A DNA stretch of 64,000 nt. Source: Sipunculus nudus (lineage: Eukaryota; Annelida; Sipuncula; Golfingiida; Sipunculidae). Location: positions 49,088,079 to 49,152,078 of the forward strand of contig CM049309.1 in the NCBI GenBank assembly GCA_026874595.1, written 5' to 3'. Shown here one piece after another: positions 1-15,013 of the stretch. A program made the translations under genes and the position numbers. Numbering within the stretch: position 1 is the stretch's first letter; every line of letters starts with the position of its first letter. The notes beneath the pieces were generated by a model, which saw only the letters and a list, made by a program, of their open reading frames with translations, did no database searches and was not told where the DNA came from.

Positions 1-786
1 TTTAATCCGCAACACCACGCTCTCGTTTGTCTGTATACAATGGTTTGCGCTGTGGACTGCATTTTGAGTTTGATCAAAAGTTCAAATTATATATATGTTT
101 CGGGTTTTCCGACACAACCACAACAGTATGAATGTCACTTTAGGAGGTAAAAAGTGTCTAGGGGTAAGTAATAAACATATTGTTTCGGCGTACTACGCCA
201 CATCATGAGATACACCGGAAATGGTGGGTTATATACCCCGCATCAGGTAAGGACATATTCACACAGGTACACCTTCACCACTACTCTGACACAAAGCTGT
301 GATACCTATTCTACCATCATCTTCTTTTATAAGGTTCCTGGCATTAAGATTGTATTGCTCCGAAAGATATAGAACATGCTGTACAGCTTTAGTAGGGAAA
401 AATGATGTTTTCTGGAAGACAAAGGTTACCGACAGTCCATGTTGTAACAGAGGCACTATTGCCCTAAAACATGTTTTAATTTTTCAAAAGCCCCTCCGCT
501 TACAGGTATAGTATCAATTAGAATTATTAAGACTTTTACATTTTGTTAACTTTGTAATGAAATTACCCGTTTCACTCATGAGCATACTGGACATTATTAT
601 GCATTATTATTGAATTTTGGATAAGAATATCCACATGTTATATGAGTAATAGTGAAGTCTTGCGAGAGACAAGAAAGGATGGCGGTAACCTGATATATGG
701 GATTTCCGCTTAAGTTGGTATATTCACACGTACGTTGTGTTAATTCCTCTCTCATAGTATTATGTTAACATTACAGCTGGGTAGCA

Positions 787-1045
787 TCATTACGATAGTA
801 CTGACGGACGTTCCAGGGCAGTTTTCGGCATGACTAGCGTCGTGATTCACAGTAGGCAATATTTGTCCAATAAGAGTTGCTACCGAGTCATAAAGGTACG
901 GCCGTCTTTTCTGCTGTACCTTATAGTTACAAAGAGTAACAGGGAATCATGACGTCAACATGTGGCCAGAGTTATCTGGAAAAAGTTATCTGTACGCTCC
1001 ATACCGTTTTATCCCAGGAAAGCGAATTTCCATTACAGCAGTAAG
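787..1045 (+). repeat. Dispersed repeat A, copy 1
   Basis: Shares long blocks with the reverse complement of about 7440-7690: CATCATTACGATAG, CGGCATGACTAG, AGTAGGCAATAT, TACGGCCGTCTTTTCTG and ACATGTGGCCAGAGTTATCT. No coding capacity seen. Confidence 0.75.
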
Positions 1046-1779
1046 ATGACAAAATAACTCGGTGCATTTAACATTATTTTACAGAACTCTGCAATTTTGT
1101 AAGGATAGTCTGAGTATAAGCATACTTTAACAGATGAATATGAATATATTTATAAACGGATAGATATGATATTCGTCTGATAAACTAACTTAGAGAATAT
1201 TTTAAATAAACAGCATGTTCCGTGAATGGGTTATATGCCACTGCTTTAACGCCACGATGAATTCAGTTAAAAAGTTAAAAACTAATTATATGTTGCGAAT
1301 TTTATTTCAACGGCTGCGTTTCAACGGATAACATTTCATTTCATTTTTTTTTTCAACAACTTCAAATTTTTAATAAACACGTTGAAAGGTCTTCAATAAA
1401 GGCCGTCTGGGTCCGAGCCTTGGTACAAATTGACTAGATAGAATATGTGACCAAATAAATGACTTCAGTAACAAGAACGAAATTGGTAAGCAAAATATAT
1501 ATTTATATTCAGCGGGATAGCACCATGTTCTCTCTGGTAACAACATCAATATTTGCAGGATACATGCATACATTCTGACCCGTCACATTACTGAATCCTT
1601 TATGAGGCTTAAGAGCATTCAGTAGAGCGCATGCCTCCGCCAAGGCATACAGTCTAACCTTTTTCCGGAACAACACAAATTTAATTCGGACTTCCCCCGC
1701 CAATGTCCGATCCTTCTACAAATTTCGTGGGATATTTTTATAATCCTGTTCGTAGAAAACAAATATGGGTGAAAACTAA

Positions 1780-2180
1780 ACCTTCCCGCAGGTAATTAAA
1801 TCAACACTGATTTCCACTGCGAATGTCATATAGGAGACTTCTCCTTACAAAGATTTAGGCAACAGCCGTGTATCATAATCGCAATATAGCGTGATGTCCG
1901 ATCAAAATAGATGTTTGATAACATACCCTCCTTGACAATAATAAGCTTAACACTAATTTCATCTGCGAAGAATGTCACATAAGAAGGTTCTCCTGACCAA
2001 GCTGTAGGCAACACCCATGATTAAGTCTCAATATAACGTGCCATATTGTCAGACATGGATTGAAATATAACCTCCTCGGTGCCAATTAACCATGATTTCC
2101 TCTGCAAGTAACAGAGGGGAATTCTTGTCTCCTGAGAGAGCCCTCCACAGCACCCATGTATCATTCATTTTTAATATAGC
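1780..2180. repeat. Three diverged tandem units of about 135 bp
   Basis: Units begin near 1790, 1925 and 2070. They share the order a-c-t-g/a-a-t-t-t-C, TCTGCGAA/CTGCAA, GTCACATA, TTCTCCT, AGGCAACA, CCCATGATTA/CCCATGTATCA and AATATA-C/GTG. Divergence is high, so this is an old array. Confidence 0.6.
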
Positions 2181-2951
2181 ATCTTATCTTATTAGTAATA
2201 AAATGGTAATATTAAAGCCGGTTTCCTTTTTTGTATAACGAGGAAAATTAATTGATCAGTCAAATATTGTAAATAGTAGTAACTCAAGGCTATCCCTATA
2301 TGTATAAAACATATTTGTAATCCATGTTCATAGTTCATCGCAAAAAAAAAAATTACCTAAAAAGTCATTGCAAAAAACAGGACAATATATAAGAAAATGT
2401 CAGTGGCCACCATGTTGCTCTCGATTTTCCCGCCGCATCAAGTGTCGTCTGCTGTAATTTCCCATCAGCGACAGGTGCCGAGGAACACGCGTCATCACAA
2501 ATTTTTTTAGATTTGCCTCTGTCGGCTTGCTGAATCTGGTGTACTGGCTTTATGTCCCGACATACTCCTAAAATTTATTAGACAAAAATGTTGGTGATAA
2601 TACGGTCATATGTTTATATAACACATAAAAAAGTGAAATTATTGAGAAATTAATTAGAATAACTTATATATAACTGTCCAATTTTCTTTCAGTTGAGAAA
2701 AAAACATTTTTCATTGTTAAATTGATTAAATAATACAGAATATTATATTATCTAGAACTGCTTTTCTCCGGATGTGTAAAACACTTTTTGGACTATATTT
2801 AGTCATTCCGTATCTCACAGTCACAGTATGTAACACGTTATATAAGCAAGGCTGCCGCTAGCTCAGCGACCAAGCGATCGTGCCTGCTGTAGACATTGGT
2901 TTAAGGAGCACGACTGTAAAATATTTTAGTTATAAATAATAGATTTTTTAC

Positions 2952-3063
2952 CTGGAACAGCTGTGATTTTAAACCTGCGGATGCCCTTCAGTAACGATGG
3001 GACGCCGACATTACAGGATTTGTCCAACGACACTACAGCATGGTCACGGCGCTGCCGAATCAG
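2952..3063 (-). CDS. Exon 11: end of third module (last exon visible)
   Basis: A 112-nt exon, acceptor tttccttacag and donor G|GTAAAA, phase 0 to 1. Only phase 0 is open. It encodes HAVVSLDKSCNVGVPSLLKG and ends FKITAVP, parallel to exon 7. No phase-1 exon with good splice sites was found further left. Confidence 0.7.
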
Positions 3064-6000
3064 CTGTAAGGAAATATATCATTAAGATTACCATCGTGTA
3101 TAGTATACTCAGTGTAGTAGTCGAGTCCAAGTCCTTATTCGAGTCCAATACAAATTCCCATATTAAAATAAATTTAAAATGAAACCTAAGATTATAATTT
3201 GTACTTTACATAGTATGAATATGCCTTTTACTTTCATGTTAAATTACATTTAGCTCACTGTGCAGAGCTAAAGCTTGGTATATAATGAATACTGGTCTTT
3301 TTGTAGTATTCTGATGGTGTTTTGCACATGCATAAAAGTCTTATAGAATGTGACATATAGTTTTACTGGATTCGAGATGGACTCAGCCTGATTTTCGAGA
3401 CTTAACCTCCGAGTCCGAGTTTAAGCCCGTGTCCGAGTCTATAAAAAGTGGAATCGAGTCCGGATTCGAGTCTAAATCCGGACACGTATCCAAATCTGGA
3501 CCCAAGTCCTACATCATTGATTAAAATATTCAGTTCAATATAACCCGGGGTAGTACAGTGGTACATGCATGAAAGACTACCCGTCTAAAAATACTACCTG
3601 TCTAAGACCACCACCCTTGAGTACACAGATAACCCTGTAGTTGTAAAATCGGAGAAAGTCCAGTCATATGCTTTATATATCCCTCGGTGAAAACCCTTAG
3701 TGGGTAGGGGGGGTAGCATTAATCTGTCAATTATCCATAGGAATGAAATGATAGTTTACTTATTATAGCTAGAATGGAAAAATGTAAATCCACTAAACCG
3801 TCTACTGATATTAACGGGAAGCGGAGCCATAAATAATAGCCAATATAAAGATTAAACTAATTGTCTACGTTTAGACATTATATAGTTGAGGTGAAGTTTA
3901 TAATTCCAAAAGTCGGAGGAAATCCTCAAGAAAAAAAAACACTGATATCATGAAAGACCTTGAATTACATAATGCACCTGTTATACATACCACTTAATTT
4001 AAGCCTAAACTAATTGTCTACCTCTAGGCGGTATAAGGCTTAGGTGAAATTTATTATTCCTTTAGTGTGGGGAAATTTCCAATTAAAAGAGCACTTGTCA
4101 ATGCACATAACTTGCTAAGGTTTTATACACATAGATTGCCAGTGAACCTTACCAAACAATTAGACATCCCAAAGTTATCATCAGTTTGGCGGACTATCAC
4201 ACGGGTCTTCGGTCCAATTGTCCAGTGTTTCAAACACGAAAATCTGACAACTAAAACGAGATTATTATCATTCATTATGTAATGGTTACGTCCACGCCCT
4301 AAAGGTGGCACTGTCTTTTGAAAGAAGATGAAGAACCAAATGACGAGAGTAATAAGTATTTTTGCGATTTTCTGCATTTCAGGTTTTGTTTGCAAAGGGT
4401 TAAGAAAGCCCAGAATGACACACTTACGACAATATCTCAGGTTTCGTTAAGGGATTACTAAGCCTATACGTATATTTATATGTATATGTATATATGTTAC
4501 ATAGATTGTACAAATAGTTTTAAAACTAATCAAGGTAGCCTGTAGGGGTGGAGGAAACCGGAGAACCCGGAGAAATTTAAATCACCGGCCTTGGACGGGC
4601 AACTACACCCCACTCTCATAGCCACATCGAGGATTGCACCAGCAGAGGGTGTGTATATACAGGTTTATCAAAATCTGTCCAGGGATTTCTGTGTAATGAT
4701 GATAATTGAAAAACATGGGAGGGGATATAATACCTGACAGCGGTATATAAAAGCAAGTTAAAACATCAGAACTTAATTATTCTTGAAGTAACCTGCATTG
4801 AGGAAGGAACATTATTACCTGTAGTTGCATGTTTACACCTGTAGTACAGGGCCAGGTGAGATGTGCCAGTACACTGACTCTGTACGGAGAGGGTACAGTT
4901 CTCGCTCTGTGGACCTAGCATCTTATAATGACCTTTCTCCAAAGGGCATGGCGTACCAACAAGGCTGTCAGCTGAAATAAAGCAGTATATTTTTACTAAA
5001 CAATAATCTGATATAGACTGGCACCCTGGGTTTTATTTTGACGCACTGGTGATGCCTAATCATGGGTATTAGTCTCACTCAACATGATATATATATATCA
5101 CCAGAGAGCTGTGACGTTTTTATTTGTTATTGTGGTGTCGCACTTTTAAGTGAGCATAGTGTAGCCAGATGATCGTTTCTCCAGGTTGTTGTGTATTAAT
5201 GTGTCGTAATATTTATCGATGTTAGCGTGAGAACGTAGGTTTAGGGAACCCAGGTGTTTTATTTGATGTCGGATTCAGTTTACGCTCCCAAGGCAGCGGA
5301 AATCTTGCGCTTCTAAAGAAGCAACTGATTTTCAGGCTGCCAGCTTTGACCGTTTATGATATATTTAGACACCAGATGACGGTTCGTTGTCCGCTGAAAA
5401 ATACGTGCGTATGATGTGACAAGCAGCCAACCAGATGCCAATAAACAAACACTCGACAGGCATCCTGGCTCCGCCCATAGCTGCGCTTCAAGCGCCGCTT
5501 GATGAGTTTAAGGTCGAATTTTAATTGCTCCCTCTGCATTCTCGCATCATCGACCGATTCGATCATGACATTATGACTGTGTTAGCATAGCCATGTATCT
5601 GCTGTCTGCAGAAATGAAACCAGCCAGCGAGGTGTGCAAGCAGCCTTTGTTGTTACGTTTCGTTTGAATTACAGCTCACCGGCCGGGCATCCTATGTGCC
5701 CAAGGCCCTAAGCAAACCACGTCTGGGGTAATTCTCTCTGAGCCTGTGGCCTGTTACCGGGGCGATGAGCTGTCAATAAAAACGAAATGAACATGATTGG
5801 CTCCGTGTATTCCTCGCTTGGCAGTGTCTTCCAGCACAAAGTCTCACCTGATTGGACAAAAATACAGTGCTCCCCTCTGGTGTTGCAGTTCAGGATACGA
5901 GGTCATAACAAACAGCGTTTACGATATAGGTACTAGGCCTATAGTTAAAGCACTGTGTAAAGAGCGTAGATTCAGTTCAGTCGTGATTATGTGAGAATCG

Positions 6001-9000
6001 TTTCTTGTCAGACTTTTCAGAGTTAGTCTAGACAGTTTCCTGTAACAGCATTGTTTAACGTAGATTTCAGTCACAACGAACTTACAAGCATGGTTATCTC
6101 ATATTCTTGTCTCTGGAGGCGTGTCCATTTTAATAGTCATGCGTTGAACGACATGCCTCCATTATATTGTAAGGCGATAGGCCAGAGGCGTTCAGGATGT
6201 GTGCCGTAGGCATGGATATATATACTGAGAGCACCATCCAAAAACACTTTCCAAATCAGCACGCTAGGTAGTGCGTCACAGTTTGACGGCCCAGCAGACG
6301 GTCCGAGATTTCGGTGAACCGACCAGTAGAGGGACGTTTGTAAAGAGCCTATAATCTTCGGCCATGGTGAAGCCCAGTAACAGACCAGGGGTTAGTGCAT
6401 GCGCTGATCGTAATGTGGCACTTTGAGCATTGTCGTGTATTACAAACATTGTCAGAGTGATACGACAGTAAAGGCTATGAGCCCATCACTCTTCTTTCGG
6501 CGAAGTGATTTCCTATGAGAGAGAGACTGTGTTAAACTAGTGACTGATCCGACGGGGAGATTCGCTTGTGTAAAGTGTATAACGTGTTAACTACAGGGAC
6601 ACAGGAAATCATTCCTAGGCCGTCACGTTCTGTGTTGTGTGGATATATCAAGCTAACATATTTAACAAGACTCTGTGAATGTGTCTATCTATAGGACTCA
6701 ATGGATATTGTATCGTTCGTTTGGAACGCCTCCTCCAGAAAATTGTAAGTTTATTAACTTAATTACATTTTTATTGTTTCTGTTACACACGGCTTTTCGT
6801 CTTTTTGCGTGTATGTGTGAGCTTCAGCCATCTGAATTCCCCGTAATAGAACCTGGAAGTCCATTCCCTTGGGGTGTGACAATATTAAATGAGGGTATTT
6901 AGGCATACAAATTATCTCCAACTTACAATATTTGCCAAGAAGTTAAACTAAGATCATTAGTTAGGTTATAGCAGGGGACCAACTACTTAGATCCAGAAGG
7001 CTTAATAACATATCATTCTTGTCACATATATAGTTAATTTCACCATTATATGATAGACAGTCCGACTGATAGGTTAACTTTGACCTATCCATTAAAAAGA
7101 TAAAACAAAGATTAAAAAACAAGATGATACTTTATATTATGTTTAAGCGTTTTCTTATAAATCCTTGCATATCCGATCATACTGGCTGCTCATCGGACTG
7201 TTCGGCTAACTGAGGATTTTTTACTGCATATATAAATTAACATTTACTGTATTTCACTTACGAAAAATGAGGTAGCTGGAGACTTCCCGCTGGATAAATT
7301 CTGTGTCTGGACAGCGGTCAAGCTTTTCATCACTAAGTGGACCTGTAGAATAGATTAGTAAACTTCAGTTTTATACGCATAAATGAAGGAGGCAGAAATG
7401 TCCCATCTTCCTGCTATTCATTTGTTATAAGTGATCCAGTTTCTAAAACTGGGATAACACGGTATAGACAGTTCATATAACTTTGTCCAGATAACTCTGG
7501 CCACATGTTGATGTCATGATGCTTATGACTACCTATTGCTCTATGTCACTGCCAGAAAAGACGGCCGTACTGTTATGATTCAGTAGTCATTTTTATTGGA
7601 CATATATTGCCTACTATGAATCACGGCACTAGTCATGCCGAAAAATGCACTGCAATGGTCGTCGGTATTATCTATCGTAATGATACTAAACAGATGTAAT
7701 CTTAACCTTAGTCTAAAACTCGGAGGCCCCTCTACCGTGAAATGGCCAAATTCTAAGGTACATTCAAAGATCTCCAAGATAGTATCCCGAATGTAATGAA
7801 GGACTACTTTCTAAATCATGTGACTTGTTTAATACTGGGCGGTGTGTTGTTTCAAAATAAGATATTAAGAAATGATGTATCTTAAATCAGTAAAGAAAGA
7901 AAGAAAACTTGACTGGTTAAATATAAGGTAGAACTGCGACACCTGGCGAAACTGACCCAGCCGATGACCCGGCTATAACATTTTGGTTAAATGTAAGGTC
8001 TGAGAACTTATTACGGTCTCAGTCGTCAATATAAAATATGTATTTTAACTTTTCCATAATATTCAGCAAATGTACTTTTTACCATTACCCCAAAACACTC
8101 AAATATGTTATTTAAGCCTATATTACCTGAGTTTATCGACCCTTTTTGTTGCTTACTCTACTAAAAGTAATAATTTTATAGTCAGCAAAAGGAATTTATA
8201 TTTTCTCCGGCTGTTGTAAATGGGACATTAAGGCTTGGTTCTAGGGGCGAGCATTCCATCTTAATGTGTGCATGAAAGCTCGGCTTAGACCCAGACATTA
8301 CGTGCGGTGATATTACGTTCTTTTATGATTATTGTATCCGAGGGGCGCTGCTGGAATGATAGCGGCTTTTCTGATCATAGCACCGTCACCATGAATATGG
8401 CAATGGCGATCATTTCTGATCAGGAATAACGCCAAACATGCTGTACGTGGTGAAATGAAGACATTTATCACGCAAAACCTAAAACTTAGTATTCATCACT
8501 CTAGTACGCTGGTTATTACATAAACTTAATTCCAGCATTAAAGGTAGGACCTGCACACCATAGAATCTGTTGTACGACTCGTATTTTATATATGAGACTC
8601 CAGTTGTTGATTTTCCGTCGACTCTTCCTTATTACAATGTATTACCCTGGAGGCTTTTGTCTTGTTCTTTCCCTAACGATGTCTTTTGGCATTACTTTCA
8701 GTCTTATTTCAAAATCTTATCATACATTTATACTGATTAGACCCCCGGGAATGATGTCGCTAATGGTATGTTTTATGGTGATGGTCTTGTCTACTTTGCA
8801 TGCGGTTTTCAGGCTATAAAGTTATGCTAGATGACTAGAAATGACAGTGTTACGGCAAAATTAAGATTCTAGACACAGCTGGACTACAGGCCTATCAGCA
8901 GGGTTTATATTAGAGCATGTTATAAAATAGCAATTTTTTTATTAAAATATCGTTGGCAACAAACGAATCTCCTCCTGGCAAAATTAAGAGTACATGATAA

Positions 9001-9521
9001 CACTTTCTCCCTCTTCTTTATGCGTAAATTCCATGTGCTTGTTGTTCTCCAAAGAAATAATAATCCATGGACATTTTACGAATAACAAATTTCTGATTTG
9101 AACACTATGACCATAATGGTTTCGGCAAGTGCCTTTGCTAAAGTGTCTTTGACTGTCCGGGTTTTCAGACTCGACAGTCATGAAATCAATTAAAACCAGT
9201 TCTGAACTAATTACAACTGTAAATCCATAAAATCTCAGATAATCCTATACCTGATTGTTGTAATTTTAATAACAAGTCTTGGATGATGATTTTGTGGAGC
9301 ACCATAGCGGAGAGAGTTAATCATTTTACCAGCATCTATTTTCCACTGTCAGCTACAGGCAATAGGGAGGCGAGTTGGGTTTGATTAATTTATGACGACT
9401 TCTCCGTAAGGTCGGGGGGCTTATCAGGGTTGATGTGTTCATTCTATATCAATATTTGTGTCAAAATATTTTGTGGGTGGACGTTCTTAGGTTTCCCAGA
9501 GTGCTTAACCATCGATTACAA

Positions 9522-9575
<54 letters not shown>

Positions 9576-11582
9576 TTTTTATACCTCTGTCCGTGTTTAT
9601 GGCTGATTTTCAAAGACCGACCTTTTGCCGTTTGGCAAAATATAAGTCATATGTGATAGATTTGCACCTAATATTTATTTCTGATCTTTACCTTAGTTCC
9701 AAGGTCGAACAACCAATATGCTACCCTCAATTATCGCTCAGGTCTGTCCCTGTTTGCGCTAGTCCTCCCATACGGCTTATTTTCAAAAACAGACCATTAG
9801 GCACAATATTATTCATAGGTGCCAGATTTACACCTGATAGTCATTTCTGACTTTACACGCCTTAGCCGATCCCCCATTATCGCTCTGGTCTGTCCCTTTT
9901 TGCCATAGACCTCATATAGCCGATTTTCAAACACTGACCTTTGGGCGAAATATGAGGTGACAGATATGCACCTGAGTAATCGTTCGGCTATTGCAGACTT
10001 GTCATAAGAAATTTATGGCTATTGACACACATATATTTGTATTTGTATGACCAACAAATAAGCTCCCTCTGTGCTCCGTAATAGTAATATTTTACCAGCA
10101 TAGATTTGCTGTGACTTTCCAATTGTTTGACATGAAGAAATGAAAACTGAGAACTATAAATATAACATCTTAAAGATTTTTGTAAAAATGTATGAACGTT
10201 GGGCAGTTCATTTCTCATTTCCAGATGATTTATACAGTGTTACACTTTTGCAGGCAATGTTGTGCTATCAAAGAGATTTTATGATCAATCAATAGTGCAG
10301 TGACATAGCAAAAGGAGGACGCCAATACCAACACTGGATGGGGAAGGTGTAGCAGCGTGAGCCAGGGTCAAACTTAACGAAGTCATAAAACAATATGCCA
10401 CACTTTAATCATGAAATTCTATGCACGAGAGCTGATACCATGGTGAAAATATTCAATACGATTAATCTGTTCATAGCTGTTTTTTTTTTTTCTTGAAAGC
10501 TACAACGTTAGCCTATATTATCCAGAACTCGGTTATAGGGGGCGGATAAAGGATTGTTATTTTATTTAGGGGTGGGGGAGGGGGGACGGGGATGGGGAAG
10601 CGAGGCCGAGGGCGAGGGTATGGGAGGGGTGGTACAGACACGTTTTGTACCCCATCTCATAAATCCGCTTCCATGTTATATGACATATGCATATGCTTTA
10701 AATGGTTGAGATGAGACAGGCTTTTCAGTTAATGACCTAATGTTTGCACTCTCCAGCTGCAAAATTAAAAGAAAAAATACTTACCCAGACGTATTTCGAA
10801 TACATCTCGCAACCGCCTTTTTATTTCAAAACACTGTCGGCCGATTTGACTGTAAAGAAAATATATCATTGCTCGGTATCAGAATATTAATCATGAATAA
10901 TAGCCTACTGGTTTTCATGATACTGCAGACCTCTAATCAATTATTCATATGCACATTTTACACATAGACACAAACATACTAATACATTTATAATTGTTAT
11001 TTCGAAGTTTCTTAAACCGGAACCAGAACACATGAACAACAGAAACTAACCCTACTACAACTATTGAAGACCACTATCTTCGAGCATTTCTATATGAATA
11101 ATAACACATGTCAAGCAGGAAATATTTTGAAATATCCATACCAGCCATGTACAACTCGCATAAGTGAAACCAGTCGCGTGCTATTTAACTGTAGAATATT
11201 CAGGCAGAACAGACGAGTCGCCATGGTAACCTTTCGAGCAGACGACTCCTGCCACTCAAGGTATATACTCTGACTTCGGCTTTCTCCGGAAACCGCGAGT
11301 CGACCCGAGAGGTCCCGCCAGTGGTCCGTGCCAAACCAAACAGGTAACGAACAGCGTTGGTCAAGCGACTTTGACGTTACTACAGAAAACAAAAGGATAC
11401 AAAATTATTGTTTGGAAAGATATTTGAAAGGCCTCTAAAACAGTACCAGTAAAGGTGGCATTCAATATACGTATTTGCAGTGCGTATGCAGTAGGTATAT
11501 GCATATGCAGCTAGAAATCGGACATATTATATTATCTTGGAAATGCTGGTGATGTATCAGTTTGTGAGGGTGTCAGTACTGG

Positions 11583-11639
<57 letters not shown>

Positions 11640-14600
11640 GGTGCGGACAACGGTGGCGGTCTATCGCGGCTCCCTGCTTGTCTTGTGTGGCATCACGTCT
11701 ATCGGCTCCATCAAAATTCTCGCTTAAGGCGCCTAGGCGGATGTCCCAGACTTCCACCAGCTTAGAGCGCTCGACGAGCATAAAAAATCTTCAGACAGAT
11801 ATTCTCTTCGAGTGATTCCACATATGTGAATGCAATACGTATGCGTATATATACAGCGTATGCAGCACGTTTCGATCGCTCACTGTAACGCATACACATT
11901 TTCAGAAGTTAACCTTTTGCATATTGGCATCGAGTAAAGGTTGCCTATTGGTAACAACAAATCTGGATTTAGCATGACAGGGTCTGTTTTAAACTTCATC
12001 ACAAAGGTAGGCAATACTACAGAACCAGAGTAAGTGTTTATATGCCTATGGGCATAAATTTGCTATGAAAGGACGCATTGATATCTCTGACTTTACAAAA
12101 AGAAATTGAAAACATGTCTTTTCTTGAAAATCTCACAACGACAAAATATCATAGAACAAAGGAACAAAGAGCCATACAACAAGAAAGGTATATAAGAACT
12201 GCAAACTTTTTTATTTTACATGGATGCCCAATAACTAGAAGGGGTGCGTGTCATTATCGATATGGCGGTATATAACGTTACGGTGATCTACGCGATATAC
12301 GCGTATAGCGATGCAGTTTTCAGATATTGATACATATGTATTTTTCAATTTTGCGTTAAACGTGCATAAAACTGATCTTTTGTTGTAAAAATGTTTGTTG
12401 CAAATTTAGTCAAGTTAATTGGCCAGGATAAATAACAGGCATAAAACCGCTACAGTATCTTTAGACGTTTAGTAAGAAATTTTCAAGTTGACCTGATAAA
12501 TCAATGATCAAAAGTCTGTCACAGAAAAGTTTCCATGTCTGCTTGATGGCTTGTATACGAGAAATATCTCCATACAGCAAAAAGTTAGAAGTGCCGAACA
12601 CGGTCATAGTAATTAATCATTCATTAAAATTCTCTCCTCACATCATATGAATACTGCAGGAAGATCAAGTATCAAGTCAACAGTATTGTGGTGCATGGCT
12701 GTCATAGCTAGTGCACACCATCTATCCCTTTCTGTGCTAAACCATTGTCAAGAATTCTCTAATTGCTAAGTTACTGGCACACAAAACTTTGATTCTAAAT
12801 GTTGGGTGCGGTCAACAACAAGTAAGAACTTTACTTAGTATATTAAGTAATATTGCCATATTTCTTTTTTAAATAAACTGACGTGCATAAACTTTTATAA
12901 TGTCATTATATTAGGCAGGGTAAACCATTAACGTCATTATAATATTAAAGACCTAAGAAAACTTTGGTTTTAAATTTTGATTAATGCCAACAACAAGAAA
13001 GTACTTTACCAAGTATATAAATCAGTAATATTGCCATATTTCTTGTTTGAAATAAACTGATCTGCATAAACATTTGTTACGTCATAGTATTTAACAGGAT
13101 ATAAAATTAACGTTATTATAATATTAATAAAATATATATAATATATGAAAAACCCATTTCTTTCCTATAAACTTAATACAATGAAAATATGGCAAAACAT
13201 TGCAATTGCAATACGTATTTTTATTTGGCGATACCTAGCCCTAGTCGAGGCACTCCCCTTGGCTCATGTTCTGATATTCCTTAGGGCCTAAGACAGATAA
13301 ATAAATAGAGTGATTTTCCTGGATACATTTTCAAAGGGTAGACTTTCTCTTGTATGTCTAACAGAGCGGGTGGATTTTCAATGGACTGTAGATCCATATA
13401 TCTAGCATTATTTGGCCACTCTAACATAGGAAAGTCCAATGACTGTTACAATTCCTAATGTTGTTGGATGAAATATATTTTCAACAAGTTTCATTACTGA
13501 AAGACTTGACTTAAAGTCTCTCTGTGGACCACCATCTAGCTTGGCTTATTTATACTAACGGTTTTCTGTGCCATTAGGCCCATACATATTGAATTTATAC
13601 TGGCGAAGTTCCAAGTGGTGTACCCTAGCCGCCAGGCTACATTTACAAACACTACAACCTGTTGGCTCGCTTAATATCCCGCTGGTTTGCATGCAGCTTC
13701 TCTTAAACCAATTTTTTTTTAATTTTCCTACGTTGTTCAAAATAGTTCTGTCCATATGATCGTGCTGTCTTTTTGAGAATTTACATGTCTCGTTCACGTA
13801 CTTCTAAATCTTCTACATACTTTCGTATTTTTAACCTAATTATAGACATTTGCGTGTTATCTCTCTAAAATATAGAGTAAGAGGTTTTCATATATAAATC
13901 ACCATAAATTGTCCGGATGACAACAGGTTAAAAATGTAATTTCTTCTGCAATTTGAATGCAGAAGGCTGTTATTTTCTAAAACAGTTCGCACGAACATCT
14001 TTAAGTTCACGTATACAAAAGTATCTCCCTAATTATATAACCAAGAAGCTCAGTGAACTCATCAGTCGTAAGAAAACTGGAGAAAAACAAAATAAAATAC
14101 ACACATCAAATGGGCATCCAAAGTACAAATGGACATTCATTAAGTTCATTGAGTTCATAAGTTCATAAGTTCATAACATTGACCTCTCCAGGCGTAAGTT
14201 CACTACCACATAACCAAGGAATAGAAACTATTTACCTCTCCAGGTGTAAAACACATGGACATAACCAGGCCATATTGACCTCTCCAGGTGTAAGTACACA
14301 TGCACATAACCAGGCCATATTGACCTCTCCGGGTATAAGTACACATGGACAAAACCCGGCTATATTGATCTCTCTCCAGGTGTAAGAACGCATGGACATA
14401 ACCAGTCCATATTGACCTCTCCAGGTGTAAAAACGCATGCACATAACCAACCATATTAATCTCTCCCGGTGTAAGAATACATCGGCATAACCAGGCCATA
14501 TTGATCTCTCCAGGTGTAAGTACGCATAGAAATAACCAGGCAATACTGATCTCTCTCCAGGTGTAAGAACGCATGGGCATATCCAGTCCATATTGACCTC

Positions 14601-14949
14601 TCCAGATGTAAGTACACATGGACATAACCAGGCCATATGACCTCTCAAGCTGAAGTGCACAATAACATCATCATTCCATATTGACCTCACCAGATGTAAG
14701 TACACATGGAAATAACCAGAACAGAACACATTGACCTCCCAAGGTGTGAGTATACAGTGACATAACCAGGCCATAGAACACATTGACCTCCCCAGTTGTA
14801 AGTATACATGGACATAACTAGGCCATAGAACATATTGACCTCTCCAGGTGTAAGTATACATGGACATAAAAAGGCAGTAGAAAACCTGGACCTCTCCAGG
14901 TGTAAGTACGCATGTATATAACCAGGCAATAGAACACGTGGATCTCTCC

Positions 14950-15013
<64 letters not shown>

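Larger units (their letters stand above)
1..2951. other. Non-coding left end (probably intron of the multidomain gene)
   Basis: No exon with good splice sites that would continue exon 11 was found. A minus-strand frame at 456-259 (ending GITALCQSSGEGVPV) has coding-like composition and a possible acceptor (aacatgttttag), but no recognised family; I leave it uncalled. The rest holds repeat A (787-1045), a three-unit diverged direct repeat (1780-2180) and plain AT-rich sequence. Confidence 0.5.
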
